Origin: Xanthomonas campestris pv. badrii
GTDB taxonomy: Bacteria > Pseudomonadota > Gammaproteobacteria > Xanthomonadales > Xanthomonadaceae
DNA: 64,000 bases
Assembly: GCF_012848175.1 (NCBI RefSeq)
Contig: NZ_CP051651.1
Coordinates: 3,979,501 to 4,043,500 of the forward strand
Direction: 5' to 3'
Under the pieces are notes generated by a model. It was not told the DNA's origin. It saw nothing but the letters and a program-made list of their open reading frames with translations, and ran no database searches. This document shows positions 44,369-52,244 of the stretch, piece after piece (within the stretch, counting starts at the first letter, position 1; the number at the start of each line of letters is the position of its first letter). The position numbers and the translations under genes are program-made.

Positions 44369-44481
44369 AATCGCACCAAGGGCGAAGGGTCACGCCCGGC
44401 GATTAAGCCGAAGCTCGAGGCATCCCTCCATTGCGATCCGGCCGCATCCAGCCGGCAATTCACCGCACTAGGAGCAGACCA

Positions 44482-44943
44482 ATGTCCACGGACAAGAACA
44501 AGGCGCCAGTCGTCATCTCGATCTCGCCTACCCGCATCGCTACTTCCTCGATCGAGCCGAACGGCTCCGACACGTGGCACAGCCGCTTCGTACGCCCCAT
44601 CGTCTCGGCTACAGTCATGGCGGGCATCACCTGGGTAGCCAGCAGCACTGCTTCACTTGTCGACACGTCAGCCAGCTTCTGGATTGGCATCGCCGGCATG
44701 CTCGCCACCGGCATGATTCTGTACCGACAGTTGCTACGATCCGGTCTCGTTCCCAACCGTATCGTTGGCGGTGCCCTCGTACTCGTCACGACCCCGCTCC
44801 CGGTCGCTTTCTCGATCGCCCCGTTTCTTCAAGTCAGCCCAACGCTTCTTGCCGCGATCAGCGCCGGCATGGCGGTCGGATGGCTAGGGCATGCGCTTGG
44901 CCTGCTCAAGAAGGGAGACGTGCCGTGCACGACCGCCGCCTGA
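44482..44943 (+). CDS. Four-helix membrane protein next to the VirB6-like gene
   Basis: A 153-residue protein with a Ser/Thr-rich N-terminus (about 30 residues) and four predicted helices (about 37-56, 62-82, 93-115, 118-140). I do not recognise a family. It leads the lipoprotein and TrbL/VirB6 genes, overlapping the former by 19 bp, so it probably belongs to the same conjugation-related membrane module. Surface/entry exclusion is possible. Confidence 0.65.
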   Translation: MSTDKNKAPVVISISPTRIATSSIEPNGSDTWHSRFVRPIVSATVMAGITWVASSTASLVDTSASFWIGIAGMLATGMILYRQLLRSGLVPNRIVGGALVLVTTPLPVAFSIAPFLQVSPTLLAAISAGMAVGWLGHALGLLKKGDVPCTTAA

Positions 44944-45245
44944 TCCTTCTGATCCTGACAATGGCCTGCGTTGGCGGCTGCTCGATGCAAGACAGCCCAA
45001 CCGCACGAGTCGAGAGCGAACCGATTGCCGACTGCTTGACGTTGACCGCACCTCAGAACCGCGAGTACCGGATCGCAGCAAAGCGGGAATGCCTCGCACA
45101 GCCCTCGCTCGATGCCCGTATGAAATCCAAGGGCTGTCTGGTGATCCAGGAGGTAGGCCGCTGCCTCGCGACGAAAGAGGCCCAAGCCAATGGATACGAC
45201 TCCGCCCAAGTGAATGCCGAAGCAGCCGAAGCGCGTCGGCGCTGA
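44925..45245 (+). CDS. Small lipoprotein of the VirB6 module (TrbK/EexN-like?)
   Basis: A 106-residue lipoprotein precursor with a signal peptide (RRLILLILTMACVGGCS, lipobox VGGC) and a mature part with four further cysteines (IADCLTLTAPQNREYRIAAKRECLAQP...KGCLVIQEVGRCLATKEAQ). GTG start with AAGGGAG seven bases upstream, inside the previous gene. Lipoproteins beside TrbL are commonly TrbK/EexN entry-exclusion factors or VirB7 analogues; cysteine number is compatible but homology is unproven. Confidence 0.65.
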   Translation: MHDRRLILLILTMACVGGCSMQDSPTARVESEPIADCLTLTAPQNREYRIAAKRECLAQPSLDARMKSKGCLVIQEVGRCLATKEAQANGYDSAQVNAEAAEARRR

Positions 45246-45258
45246 AAGGAGACAGACC

Positions 45259-46353
45259 ATGGAACCCGATGACCTTCAGATCGCAGGATTCTTGTTCGAG
45301 AACGTACAACCCGCCTTCCAGGCCTTCGTCACTGACGGAAGCACGACCATCATGGGCATCATCGCCACGCCCGCCGTGGTGCTGCTCACGATCTACGTGC
45401 TGTTCTGGGGAGTCTCGATGGCTTCGGGCCAAATCTCGGAACCGTTTACCGACGGCATGAAGCGCATCGTCCGCATGTGCATCATCGTTGGTTTCGCCCT
45501 GACTGCCGGCATCTACCAAGGCACCGTCGTCGACTTCTTCATGCAGGCGCCGATGGAGATTGCAAGCCAGGTCGCCATCCCCGGAAGCAATCCGATCGGG
45601 GACGACATCAACTCGATGTCGACCATGCTCGATCAGGCTGCGGCCAGCGGCTTCGATGTGGCCGCAAAGCCATGGCAGGAAGGCATCGTCATGCACTCGG
45701 CAGCCCTCACTGGCGTCAGTGGGGAAGGCCTGCTGTTCCAAGGCGTTGCGATTCTCCTCTGCACAATCGTCGTGCTTACAGTTGCGATCGCCGCTTGCCT
45801 GATCCTGGTCGCCTACTCAGCGCTGACGATACTCCTGGCTATCGGCCCGCTCTTCGTCTTGTTTGCGTTGCTGCCAGGAACCATGCGCTGGTTCGAATCG
45901 TGGCTCGGGCAAGTCGTGAACTATGCGATCGGCGTGCTGTTGATCGTGCTGGCCGCTTCGCTGATGTTCAAGGTACTCGACACGTTCTTCCAGCACATGG
46001 CCACGATGGGCACGGCCGAGATCCTGATGGCCTCGCTCAAGGCAATCGGCATGGCCGCCTTCGTTCTGGGCGTGATGTTTTCGATGCCGTCGATCGCCGC
46101 GGCACTTGGTGGCGGCGCAGCCGCGTCCGCCAGCGGATTTGGCGGCCGCCTAGCGTCACTTGGCTCAGGTGCCGGCAGGATGTTGGCCACTGGGCATTCC
46201 AAGCGAGCGATCACTTCCGGGAACAGCGCCGTCGGCAAGGCCATCGGCTCTACAGCCGCCAGCACTGCCAGAGCAGCCAACCACGTGGTTAAAAAGGGAT
46301 TCGAGATGGCCAGGAAGAAGTCCCTAGCGGCCAACATCGTCAGAGCAGGCTGA
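45259..46353 (+). CDS. TrbL/VirB6-like type IV secretion inner-membrane protein
   Basis: A 364-residue polytopic protein of the TrbL/VirB6 plasmid conjugal transfer family. Helices span about 31-55, 68-88, 160-190, 193-215, 229-247 and 265-290; the central VAILLCTIVVLTVAIAACLILVAYSALTILLAIGPLFVLFALLPGTMRWFESWLGQVVNYAIGVLLIVLA is the VirB6 signature region. The C-terminal tail is Gly/Ala/Ser-rich and charged. It is the only core T4SS gene in the element, so it could alter or complement a helper system. AAGGAGA precedes the ATG. Confidence 0.88.
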   Translation: MEPDDLQIAGFLFENVQPAFQAFVTDGSTTIMGIIATPAVVLLTIYVLFWGVSMASGQISEPFTDGMKRIVRMCIIVGFALTAGIYQGTVVDFFMQAPMEIASQVAIPGSNPIGDDINSMSTMLDQAAASGFDVAAKPWQEGIVMHSAALTGVSGEGLLFQGVAILLCTIVVLTVAIAACLILVAYSALTILLAIGPLFVLFALLPGTMRWFESWLGQVVNYAIGVLLIVLAASLMFKVLDTFFQHMATMGTAEILMASLKAIGMAAFVLGVMFSMPSIAAALGGGAAASASGFGGRLASLGSGAGRMLATGHSKRAITSGNSAVGKAIGSTAASTARAANHVVKKGFEMARKKSLAANIVRAG

Positions 46354-46373
46354 GCTAAGTCCGAAGGATGTAG

Positions 46374-46411
46374 CGTGTTGTATGTTGTAGCGCAATACAA
46401 CATACAACACG
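46374..46411. other. Strong 16-bp inverted repeat between convergent operons
   Basis: CGTGTTGTATGTTGTA at 46374-46389 pairs exactly with 46396-46411, loop GCGCAA. Each arm also contains a near-direct repeat (GTTGTATGTTGTA). It lies 20 bp after the TrbL-like stop and 116 bp before the subtilisin stop. No T-tract follows, so it may be a bidirectional terminator or a protein-binding site. Confidence 0.7.
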
Positions 46412-46526
46412 GCTTATACGGAGTCGCCAGCACCTGCCAAGGCTGACCATCGAACTGTGAAGGCTGGATACGAGATGGTCAATTCCGCCCCCGTAATAAA
46501 GATTCACGGCGAGAGAGAGTCTGTTG

Positions 46527-48764
46527 TCACACGCGCACCGGGAGTGGCAAGCGCGCCCTCGGTCTGATGGCAGCCAGAGAGGGATAGGCAGACAGCACTT
46601 CGTCGTACAGACGCGGATGCTGCTTCGCCCGAACAGTCACGACCAGTGCGTACGGGAGCTTCTGCGCATGCGTAGGGCTAACGCTGGAACCAGGCTCGCG
46701 TGCCATGTAGTGAATGTCGAAGACAGGCCTATCAAGGGAGCTAGCGCGCATGCTGACCCGCGCATGTCGTGTCGTATCCCATTTGAAGGCATCGTTGCGT
46801 AGATTCTGTTCGCTCTTACGTCCAACTCCCTCGAAGAACGATTTGGATGCCGGGAAGTCTTTATCCACGGGCTTGTACAGTGGCGGCGAAGGCTTCGGAA
46901 ATTTCTTCTGGTGAGGCCGGAAGGTGATCCCCAAGCCCGCTCGCGTGTAGTCGCCCGGCGTGTGGGGATCCGTCTGGCATAGGTAGCAGAACGTGGAAGC
47001 GATCTCGACCATACCCTTCAGATCTCCGGGAGGAAGTGGTATTTCGGTGCGAATGACCTTGGATGGATCCAGTACACCTTGGTACAAAACCCGCACACTG
47101 CCTTCGGGACAGATCGTGATCTCGGACAAATCGTCAGGCACCATTCCCCAACCCACTTCGTCGCGCGGATGCTCCAGCGGATTAGCACTGTGGATGAGCA
47201 ACGCGCGGATAGCTAAAGTGGAAATGCTCGTGCCGAAATGCGCCCTAACGCCGCTAGCGATACGCATCACCGCTGGCGTCGAAAAACTAGTTCCGTCTGC
47301 CTCGGCAATGCTTGGGCCGGGGAATACGAACCGGAAAGGGTTATTTCCGTAGCCGCCGAACTGCACCAGATCGGGTTTCACCAAACCTGGTGCTCGACCT
47401 GGACCTACACAGCTGTAAGGTGCCCGCACCCACGCGTCGCCGAAGGAGTCTGCTGCCCCCACGGCGAGTGCATTGACGCAATCACTGGGAACCTGGATGC
47501 GATTTAAGGGTGAAGGTTCTTCACCAGCGTTTCCAACAGCAATCGTTCCCAGCATCTGCCCTTGCTGGAAGTGATCGTCCAGCATAGTGGTCCATGCGGT
47601 GACGTCATCGCCCACTATCTCTTCGGGGCCAATGCTGAAACTGGCGAACTCGTAAGTAGACTGACTCAGAATCTTGTCCACGTACAACATCACGGAGTAA
47701 AGCTGGCGGTCGGTCGTCTGATCACCCAGCACTCGGAAATGATCGACTCCGCAATACGGCCGAGGCTGCAAACCTGACTGGACGTGCCCGAATAGTACTG
47801 CCGACGTAACCGCAGTGCCGTGTTCCACGAACTCGCCTACAGGCGCGCCAATCTTTTCGGTCGGCGGAGGTTCAATCCTTGTCGCCCACTGGCCAAAAGG
47901 GTGCCTTTCAGGCAGTCCTCCATCGAAGACCGCGACACGAAATGACGAGTCCACCGGCTCCTCCGGCGGAAGGATGAGGAGGGAACCAGTCGCCCGCACA
48001 CGGATAAGCTTCGGTAACTCCAATGGGCGGAGCTTCGGCATCGGCCGGATCGCTCGAACGAAGCTGAACTGCGCCAACTTCTGGACTTGCTCGGCGTCGG
48101 CGACCGCGGGCATGAACCACAAACCGCGCGACTGGTAGTTTTGGCTAACGTCTAGCTTGACACCTGTCTTCTTTGCGAAGGCAATGAACTCATCTTCCCA
48201 GCTCGCATCCAAGTCCGCGTCATGGTGAAGCACAACCTCAAGCAACTCTGGCTTGCGTGAGATCTCGCCCAGCACGCGATTGCTGGCAGTCATTGCATCG
48301 ATCGCCTCAATCTTCTGCAGCTCGCTTACCAAGTTCTCTTCGATCTCCGGCGCAGCCACCGTTTGGGCCAGATTCTTGAACGCCGCGCGCTTGCCCGCTA
48401 AGAACAGGACGGTCGAAGGCGTTCCAGACGCGCTGTCGCTGCCACGGCCTTTGTCCGGCTTGACCCGTACCGGTTTGCTGCCCATCAGACGCAAACCGAA
48501 GTGGGCGACAAGCTCACCAGGGTAGGCTGAGCGCGAGTAGTACTGCGGATTTAGCGTGAGCCGGGAGACAACGACATCATCTGGCCTAGCCTGCTTTGGA
48601 ATTTCATCGAATATCTCTTGTTGCCGCGCAATCATCGGCAGCAATCTTGCTCGTTGCTCCGACCATTCGTAAGGCGTCGTTGGTTCGGAAAAGCCGGATC
48701 TGTATCGGCTGGGCCGATTGAGCGACTCGCCTCTACCAAGAAGAAATTTCGGTTCGTCAGTCAT
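46527..48764 (-). CDS. Cytoplasmic S8 subtilisin-like serine protease, cargo gene
   Basis: A 745-residue S8 peptidase without signal peptide or transmembrane helix, so probably intracellular. Catalytic triad: Asp281 (RVAVFDGGLPERHPFG), His315 (EFVEHGTAVTSA), Ser493 (DGTSFSTPAVM), with oxyanion Asn412 in AVGNAGEE. The N-terminal 270 residues form a long non-catalytic part with lysine-rich and helical segments that could hold the protease inactive; about 180 residues follow the catalytic domain. The ATG is 3 bp after the AAA+ gene stop and its GGAG lies inside that gene, so the two are coupled. A defence or conflict function is proposed from context, not shown. Confidence 0.88.
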   Translation of the reverse strand: MTDEPKFLLGRGESLNRPSRYRSGFSEPTTPYEWSEQRARLLPMIARQQEIFDEIPKQARPDDVVVSRLTLNPQYYSRSAYPGELVAHFGLRLMGSKPVRVKPDKGRGSDSASGTPSTVLFLAGKRAAFKNLAQTVAAPEIEENLVSELQKIEAIDAMTASNRVLGEISRKPELLEVVLHHDADLDASWEDEFIAFAKKTGVKLDVSQNYQSRGLWFMPAVADAEQVQKLAQFSFVRAIRPMPKLRPLELPKLIRVRATGSLLILPPEEPVDSSFRVAVFDGGLPERHPFGQWATRIEPPPTEKIGAPVGEFVEHGTAVTSAVLFGHVQSGLQPRPYCGVDHFRVLGDQTTDRQLYSVMLYVDKILSQSTYEFASFSIGPEEIVGDDVTAWTTMLDDHFQQGQMLGTIAVGNAGEEPSPLNRIQVPSDCVNALAVGAADSFGDAWVRAPYSCVGPGRAPGLVKPDLVQFGGYGNNPFRFVFPGPSIAEADGTSFSTPAVMRIASGVRAHFGTSISTLAIRALLIHSANPLEHPRDEVGWGMVPDDLSEITICPEGSVRVLYQGVLDPSKVIRTEIPLPPGDLKGMVEIASTFCYLCQTDPHTPGDYTRAGLGITFRPHQKKFPKPSPPLYKPVDKDFPASKSFFEGVGRKSEQNLRNDAFKWDTTRHARVSMRASSLDRPVFDIHYMAREPGSSVSPTHAQKLPYALVVTVRAKQHPRLYDEVLSAYPSLAAIRPRARLPLPVRV

Positions 48765-48767
48765 GGC

Positions 48768-49943
48768 TTACTCCTGCAATGCGGTTCTCAATGTTTCCCG
48801 TGCAACGCTGGCCACCTTGCTTGCTTCACGCTGCGAAAGCTTAGCGTTCTTAACCAACGACACCGCCAGCTTCTTCCGCTCCGAGATCTTCATCCTTTCG
48901 ATCTTCGTTGCGATGAAACTCTCGAAAACTGATGCCTGCTCTCTTGGATCTCCTAGGAGCGCGGCACGTCTGAGTCGGTTGATGTCCCGCACGAAATCAC
49001 TCTGGGACGTTCCTTCGCTCAGGACCGCCAGCGTCTTGATCCATCCAGCCGAAAGCGGGTCATTCTTTGGCGAAAGAAGTTGCCCGAGATTTGCAAGCTC
49101 ACTTGCCTCGGGCAACGGGAAATCGATCGTGACATCGAATCGACGCCAAACCGCAGGATCGAGCAAAGACCGGTGGTTCGTCGCGGCCAGCAGTAGATTC
49201 TTCGGTGACCACAGATCAAGCTCTTGCAACAGCACGGTCACCAACCGCTTCAGCTCACCCACGTCAGCTTCATCGTCCCTCCGCTTTGCAACCGCATCAA
49301 GTTCGTCCAGGAACAAGACGCAAGGAGTGCGTTTGGCGAACTCGAACGCCTGCTTGATGTTGTTACCGGTCCGCCCTAGGTAGCTGCTGATGACGCTGGC
49401 TAGGTCTAGCACCAACAAAGGCAGCCTGAGTTCGCGTGCAATCATACGAGCCGCCAACGTTTTTCCGACGCCTGGCGGACCCGTGAACAACACTGCCTTG
49501 GCCGGCTCCAAGCCGAGATCGGCCAAGCGCTGCAATGACCGTCGCTCGGTAATCAAGGTGGTGAGTTCGCGCATCACCTCGGGAGCCTGCACTAAAGGGT
49601 GCGGCAGAATCGGCGGATCCTCGACACGCAGAAGATCCAAACGGGTTTCACCGTCACTCGGCACCGGCATCGACAGCCTTGGAGGCGGTTTGCTCAACCG
49701 GGTCGCGCGGGCAACAGAGGGATGACTACCACCCTCCTCGTGCCCGAATACCGCTGCCTGCAGTAGCTCGGCCAGCTCGTTGCCTTCGGCCCGAAGTGTT
49801 CGTATGAAGCGCAGCACCTGGATCCTCAGACGCTCCGCATCGCCTCTGGCGCCCAACCTTGAGACCTGGACCAATTCAGCCATCAATCTTTCATTTTGGG
49901 CCGACAACTCTGCAACTAACTGTTTTTCATCTATTTTTTTCAT
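48768..49943 (-). CDS. AAA+ ATPase, partner of the subtilisin
   Basis: A 391-residue AAA+ ATPase of the FtsH/spastin-like 'central domain' class. An N-terminal coiled-coil-like part (about 1-70) precedes the ATPase: Walker A GPPGVGKT (155-162), Walker B VLFLDELD (209-216), pore-loop-like SSYLGRTGNNI, sensor-1 in LLLAATNHRS (N256), and arginine fingers in DPAVWRRFD (R267/R268). The helical lid includes SEGTSQSDFVRDINRLRRAAL, and a C-terminal HTH-like stretch (LSQREASKVASVARETLRTAL) follows. It lacks a protease domain of its own, so the coupled subtilisin presumably supplies proteolysis. The upstream sequence is AT-rich, suggesting its promoter. Confidence 0.9.
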   Translation of the reverse strand: MKKIDEKQLVAELSAQNERLMAELVQVSRLGARGDAERLRIQVLRFIRTLRAEGNELAELLQAAVFGHEEGGSHPSVARATRLSKPPPRLSMPVPSDGETRLDLLRVEDPPILPHPLVQAPEVMRELTTLITERRSLQRLADLGLEPAKAVLFTGPPGVGKTLAARMIARELRLPLLVLDLASVISSYLGRTGNNIKQAFEFAKRTPCVLFLDELDAVAKRRDDEADVGELKRLVTVLLQELDLWSPKNLLLAATNHRSLLDPAVWRRFDVTIDFPLPEASELANLGQLLSPKNDPLSAGWIKTLAVLSEGTSQSDFVRDINRLRRAALLGDPREQASVFESFIATKIERMKISERKKLAVSLVKNAKLSQREASKVASVARETLRTALQE

Positions 49944-50300
49944 TGCAAAAGCGGCCTAATTGAACGACCAAATAGTCTCATATGGGCCAACGGAATGCAA
50001 TCGTGCGCATACCCACCCCATCCGAAGGCAAGGCCCACTCTTCATAGTTCACTTGGCCAGCCAGGCGAGCACGGAGGCCTCTTGAGCGCGAGTCCAGATC
50101 TAAGACAGCAGACCGACCGAATCTGCGCACCGGTCTGATCAAGTCGCGCGGAGCACCGGACAAGCGAGGATCTCGGGCGTTCCAAAGCTTCGGGCCTGAC
50201 TAGGCTCCCCGCGACCTGCATGTGCTAGAGGACATCCAGCGCGACATGCTTGCAACATCGCAAGCAGACCAGTCCGTAATTAGTTGATTTTTGGACTAGG
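49944..50300. other. Right end of the element, non-coding
   Basis: About 360 bp between the AAA+ gene and attR with no recognised gene. It is the presumed promoter region for the AAA-subtilisin operon (near 49944-50000) and the end of the element. Confidence 0.45.
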
Positions 50301-50381
50301 TCAGCCGACTGCGGTCCAGTCCATCATCGGGGCGACGGACAGACGCAGGGAGGCGGCGTAACGATCGGAAGCAACGGTCAT
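50301..50381 (-). pseudogene. Displaced original 5' end of dusA
   Basis: The minus strand reads MTVASDRYAASLRLSVAPMMDWT and then AVG and a stop at 50301. The first 23 residues clearly correspond to the native start of dusA, cut off at the insertion core. It matches the element-encoded N-terminus of the intact gene from RY(E/A)ASLRLSVAPMMDWT onward. It is a 26-codon relic still behind its original promoter. Confidence 0.92.
50312..50330. repeat. Right attachment core (attR)
   Basis: CGGTCCAGTCCATCATCGG, identical to 37571-37589, located within the displaced dusA 5' fragment. Confidence 0.92.
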
Positions 50382-50506
50382 TGACGGTCGGCCGCGGCAG
50401 GCGGCCATTGGAATGCGAAGCAGGATCAAGAGCTTACACGGGCATCGATGAACCTGCGGCAGTGCGGCATGGCATGCCGGAGCGCCCTGTCTGCCGGAGG
50501 CGCTGG

Positions 50507-50808
50507 ATGATCACCTGTTCGCTGCGCGATGTGATCGACCCGTATCGGTTGGCCGAATTCGAACATGACGCTCGCTTGCGGATTCGCTGGTGGCGCGCTT
50601 GGGCGGCCAGCATCACGGCTGCTTCCTGCCCTCGGAAGGGGCGAACACCATCGCCCTGGCGCTGTTTTCGTTTCCCTCGCTACAGAGTATGCGCGCTATC
50701 GGGAGGCATCGCTGCAGGATGCCCAGTGCCTGGCGGCGTTCGCCTGCGAAGCTAACGCGTTGCATCAATAGTGACGAATGCAGCTTCTTTCGTCCGGTGC
50801 TCGGATAG
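50507..50808 (+). pseudogene. NIPSNAP-family protein, multiply frameshifted
   Basis: Reading across frames gives MITCSLRDVIDPYRLAEFEHDARLRI, then (second frame) VARLGGQHHGCFLPSEGANTIALALFSFPSL, then (third frame) TEYARYREASLQDAQCLAAFACEA, then back to the second frame LTRCINSDECSFFRPVLG. Together this reconstructs a NIPSNAP domain of about 100 residues with at least three frameshifts. The gene is therefore dead. It lies just outside the attR junction, in the chromosomal flank. NIPSNAP proteins are small ferredoxin-fold proteins of uncertain function. Confidence 0.75.
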
Positions 50809-50844
50809 GCGCGTCGCGCGCCCGCGTCCCGGACCCAGGTGCAA

Positions 50845-51069
50845 TTACGGGTTACGGACACCCACACGCTCTTCGGCGCTCAGCGGCTTGCCGAGGGCGT
50901 GGTAGGAGGCAGCCAGCACGATCAGCGAAGTCCCCATCACCGCGTAGAAGCTCCACGAGGTTGCCAGCACGTGCACCTGGCCGAACACCAGCGCGACGAC
51001 GGCGGTTGCGGTGCACAGCACCATGGCCAGCAGCGACATCAGGAAAGGGATGGAGGGATCGATCTTCAT
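50845..51069 (-). CDS. Small two-helix membrane protein
   Basis: A 74-residue protein with two predicted transmembrane helices (about residues 8-30 and 36-58: PFLMSLLAMVLCTATAVVALVFG and SFYAVMGTSLIVLAASYHALG) and a short charged tail. No family recognised. The ATG at 51069 has only a weak ribosome-binding site. Transcribed alone. Confidence 0.6.
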   Translation of the reverse strand: MKIDPSIPFLMSLLAMVLCTATAVVALVFGQVHVLATSWSFYAVMGTSLIVLAASYHALGKPLSAEERVGVRNP

Positions 51070-51611
51070 GGTGGGGGTTCCAGGCTGCGATGGCTGAAGC
51101 ATCGGCGTTCCCGGCCCGTTCTTGAACTGTTTTCTGCGCTTTTTTTCGGCCGATTCAACACAAGTCAGCGCACGCTCAGTTTTCTGTCAAAGCCTTGGCG
51201 CACAAGGCTTTGCGCGTCGGAAATTCCCTGACTTGCGAGCAGCGCAATCACCACTTCGCCAGAGTTCCAACGCAGGCGTGGCGGAAAACCGACAGTGCCA
51301 AAACAGGCGATGTTGCACTGCAAAATCCCTGCGCGCTTTGGGCTAGCGCTGGTGCCCAGACGATGCCGCCACGGCAGAACCTGTTGCTTGAGCGCGGCGG
51401 GCGGTCTGCCGATGCCGGCTGTCCACGCGTGATGCGTTGTCGCTTCGGCTCGATGCAGCCAGCTCCGGTGCGTTCCAGGCCCCATCAGAGGGAGCGACAT
51501 CCAGTAAACGATCAATGACTGGTTACATGCGGCGCGGCGTTGCCTGCAACTTGCGCGGGCGAGCCAGCCCCGAGACACGCAGGCCTATGCGAAAGCCGCG
51601 GTGGTGCCGGG
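51070..51611. other. Intergenic region, nothing recognised
   Basis: About 540 bp between the small membrane gene and ankB. Open frames on both strands lack motifs and look like chance frames. No clear hairpin or repeat was noticed. Confidence 0.35.
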
Positions 51612-52187
51612 TCAGCGTGCCGGGGCGGTAGCGAACTCGCCGCGTTGCAGCTTGGTCACGTCGTTGCCCTGCCCGTCCTTGAGGCTGAGGTCCGCGCCCT
51701 TGGCGGCCAGATCCTTGAGCACGTCGGTGCGCTGGAACAGCGCGGCATACATGGCCGCAGTCTGGCCGGCGTTGTTGCGTTGGTCGGGCGCGCAATCGGC
51801 CTGCATCAGGCGCTTGGCGATCGCCAGCTCGCCCTTGAAGATGGCGCCCATCAGGGCGGTGTTGCCGCGCTTGTCCTGCGCGCAAGGGTCGGCACCGGCG
51901 CTAAGCAGCTGCTCCACCGCCGGGCGCTGGCCGTGGTAGGCAGCCAGGATCAACGCGGTGTAGCCCTTTTCGTCGCGGGTGTTGAGGTCGTAGTGCGAGC
52001 GGATGAATTCGGCCAGCATGTCCTGGCGGCCTTCGCGCGCGGCGTCGAAGAAATAGTCGCGCAGTTGCAGCTTGATCTGCTCGGGGCTGGCTACCGCGGT
52101 GCGTGCCGGCGCCGGCGTGGTCGTTGGCGAGGCAGCCATGGCTTGCGCGCAGACCGCGCTCAGCAGGATCAACATCAGAGTGCGCAT
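51612..52187 (-). CDS. Periplasmic ankyrin-repeat protein (AnkB-like)
   Basis: A 191-residue exported protein: signal peptide MRTLMLILLSAVCAQAMA, then four to five ankyrin repeats (about residues 45-185) such as EKGYTALILAAYHGQRPAVEQLLSAGADPCAQDKRGNTALMGAIFKGELAIAKRLM. It lies 57 bp after katB on the same strand. The katB-ankB pairing is known from Pseudomonas aeruginosa, where AnkB is needed for full KatB activity, and the same role is likely here. Confidence 0.9.
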   Translation of the reverse strand: MRTLMLILLSAVCAQAMAASPTTTPAPARTAVASPEQIKLQLRDYFFDAAREGRQDMLAEFIRSHYDLNTRDEKGYTALILAAYHGQRPAVEQLLSAGADPCAQDKRGNTALMGAIFKGELAIAKRLMQADCAPDQRNNAGQTAAMYAALFQRTDVLKDLAAKGADLSLKDGQGNDVTKLQRGEFATAPAR

Positions 52188-52244
52188 ATCGCTCTCCTGA
52201 AGAAGGACGGCACCGCGGTGGAGGCCGCGATGCCGTCGGGTGGA

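Larger units (their letters stand above)
37571..50330. mobile_element. dusA-integrated integrative and mobilizable element (about 12.8 kb)
   Basis: The element is bounded by identical 19-bp repeats at 37571-37589 and 50312-50330, both within dusA coding sequence. Gene order from left: tyrosine integrase, HigB/HigA-type pair, two small unknowns, small membrane protein and repressor on the minus strand, HTH regulators, putative oriT, mobC, relaxase, PrtN-like gene, four-TM protein, lipoprotein, TrbL/VirB6, then on the minus strand a subtilisin and AAA+ ATPase. It lacks a coupling protein and most T4SS genes, so it is probably mobilized by a helper. dusA is a known common integration site for genomic islands and tyrosine-recombinase elements. 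Confidence 0.92.

Noticed and set aside
49978..50163. Short open frame at the right end of the element
   Set aside because: Random composition, no ribosome-binding site and no similarity to known element proteins.
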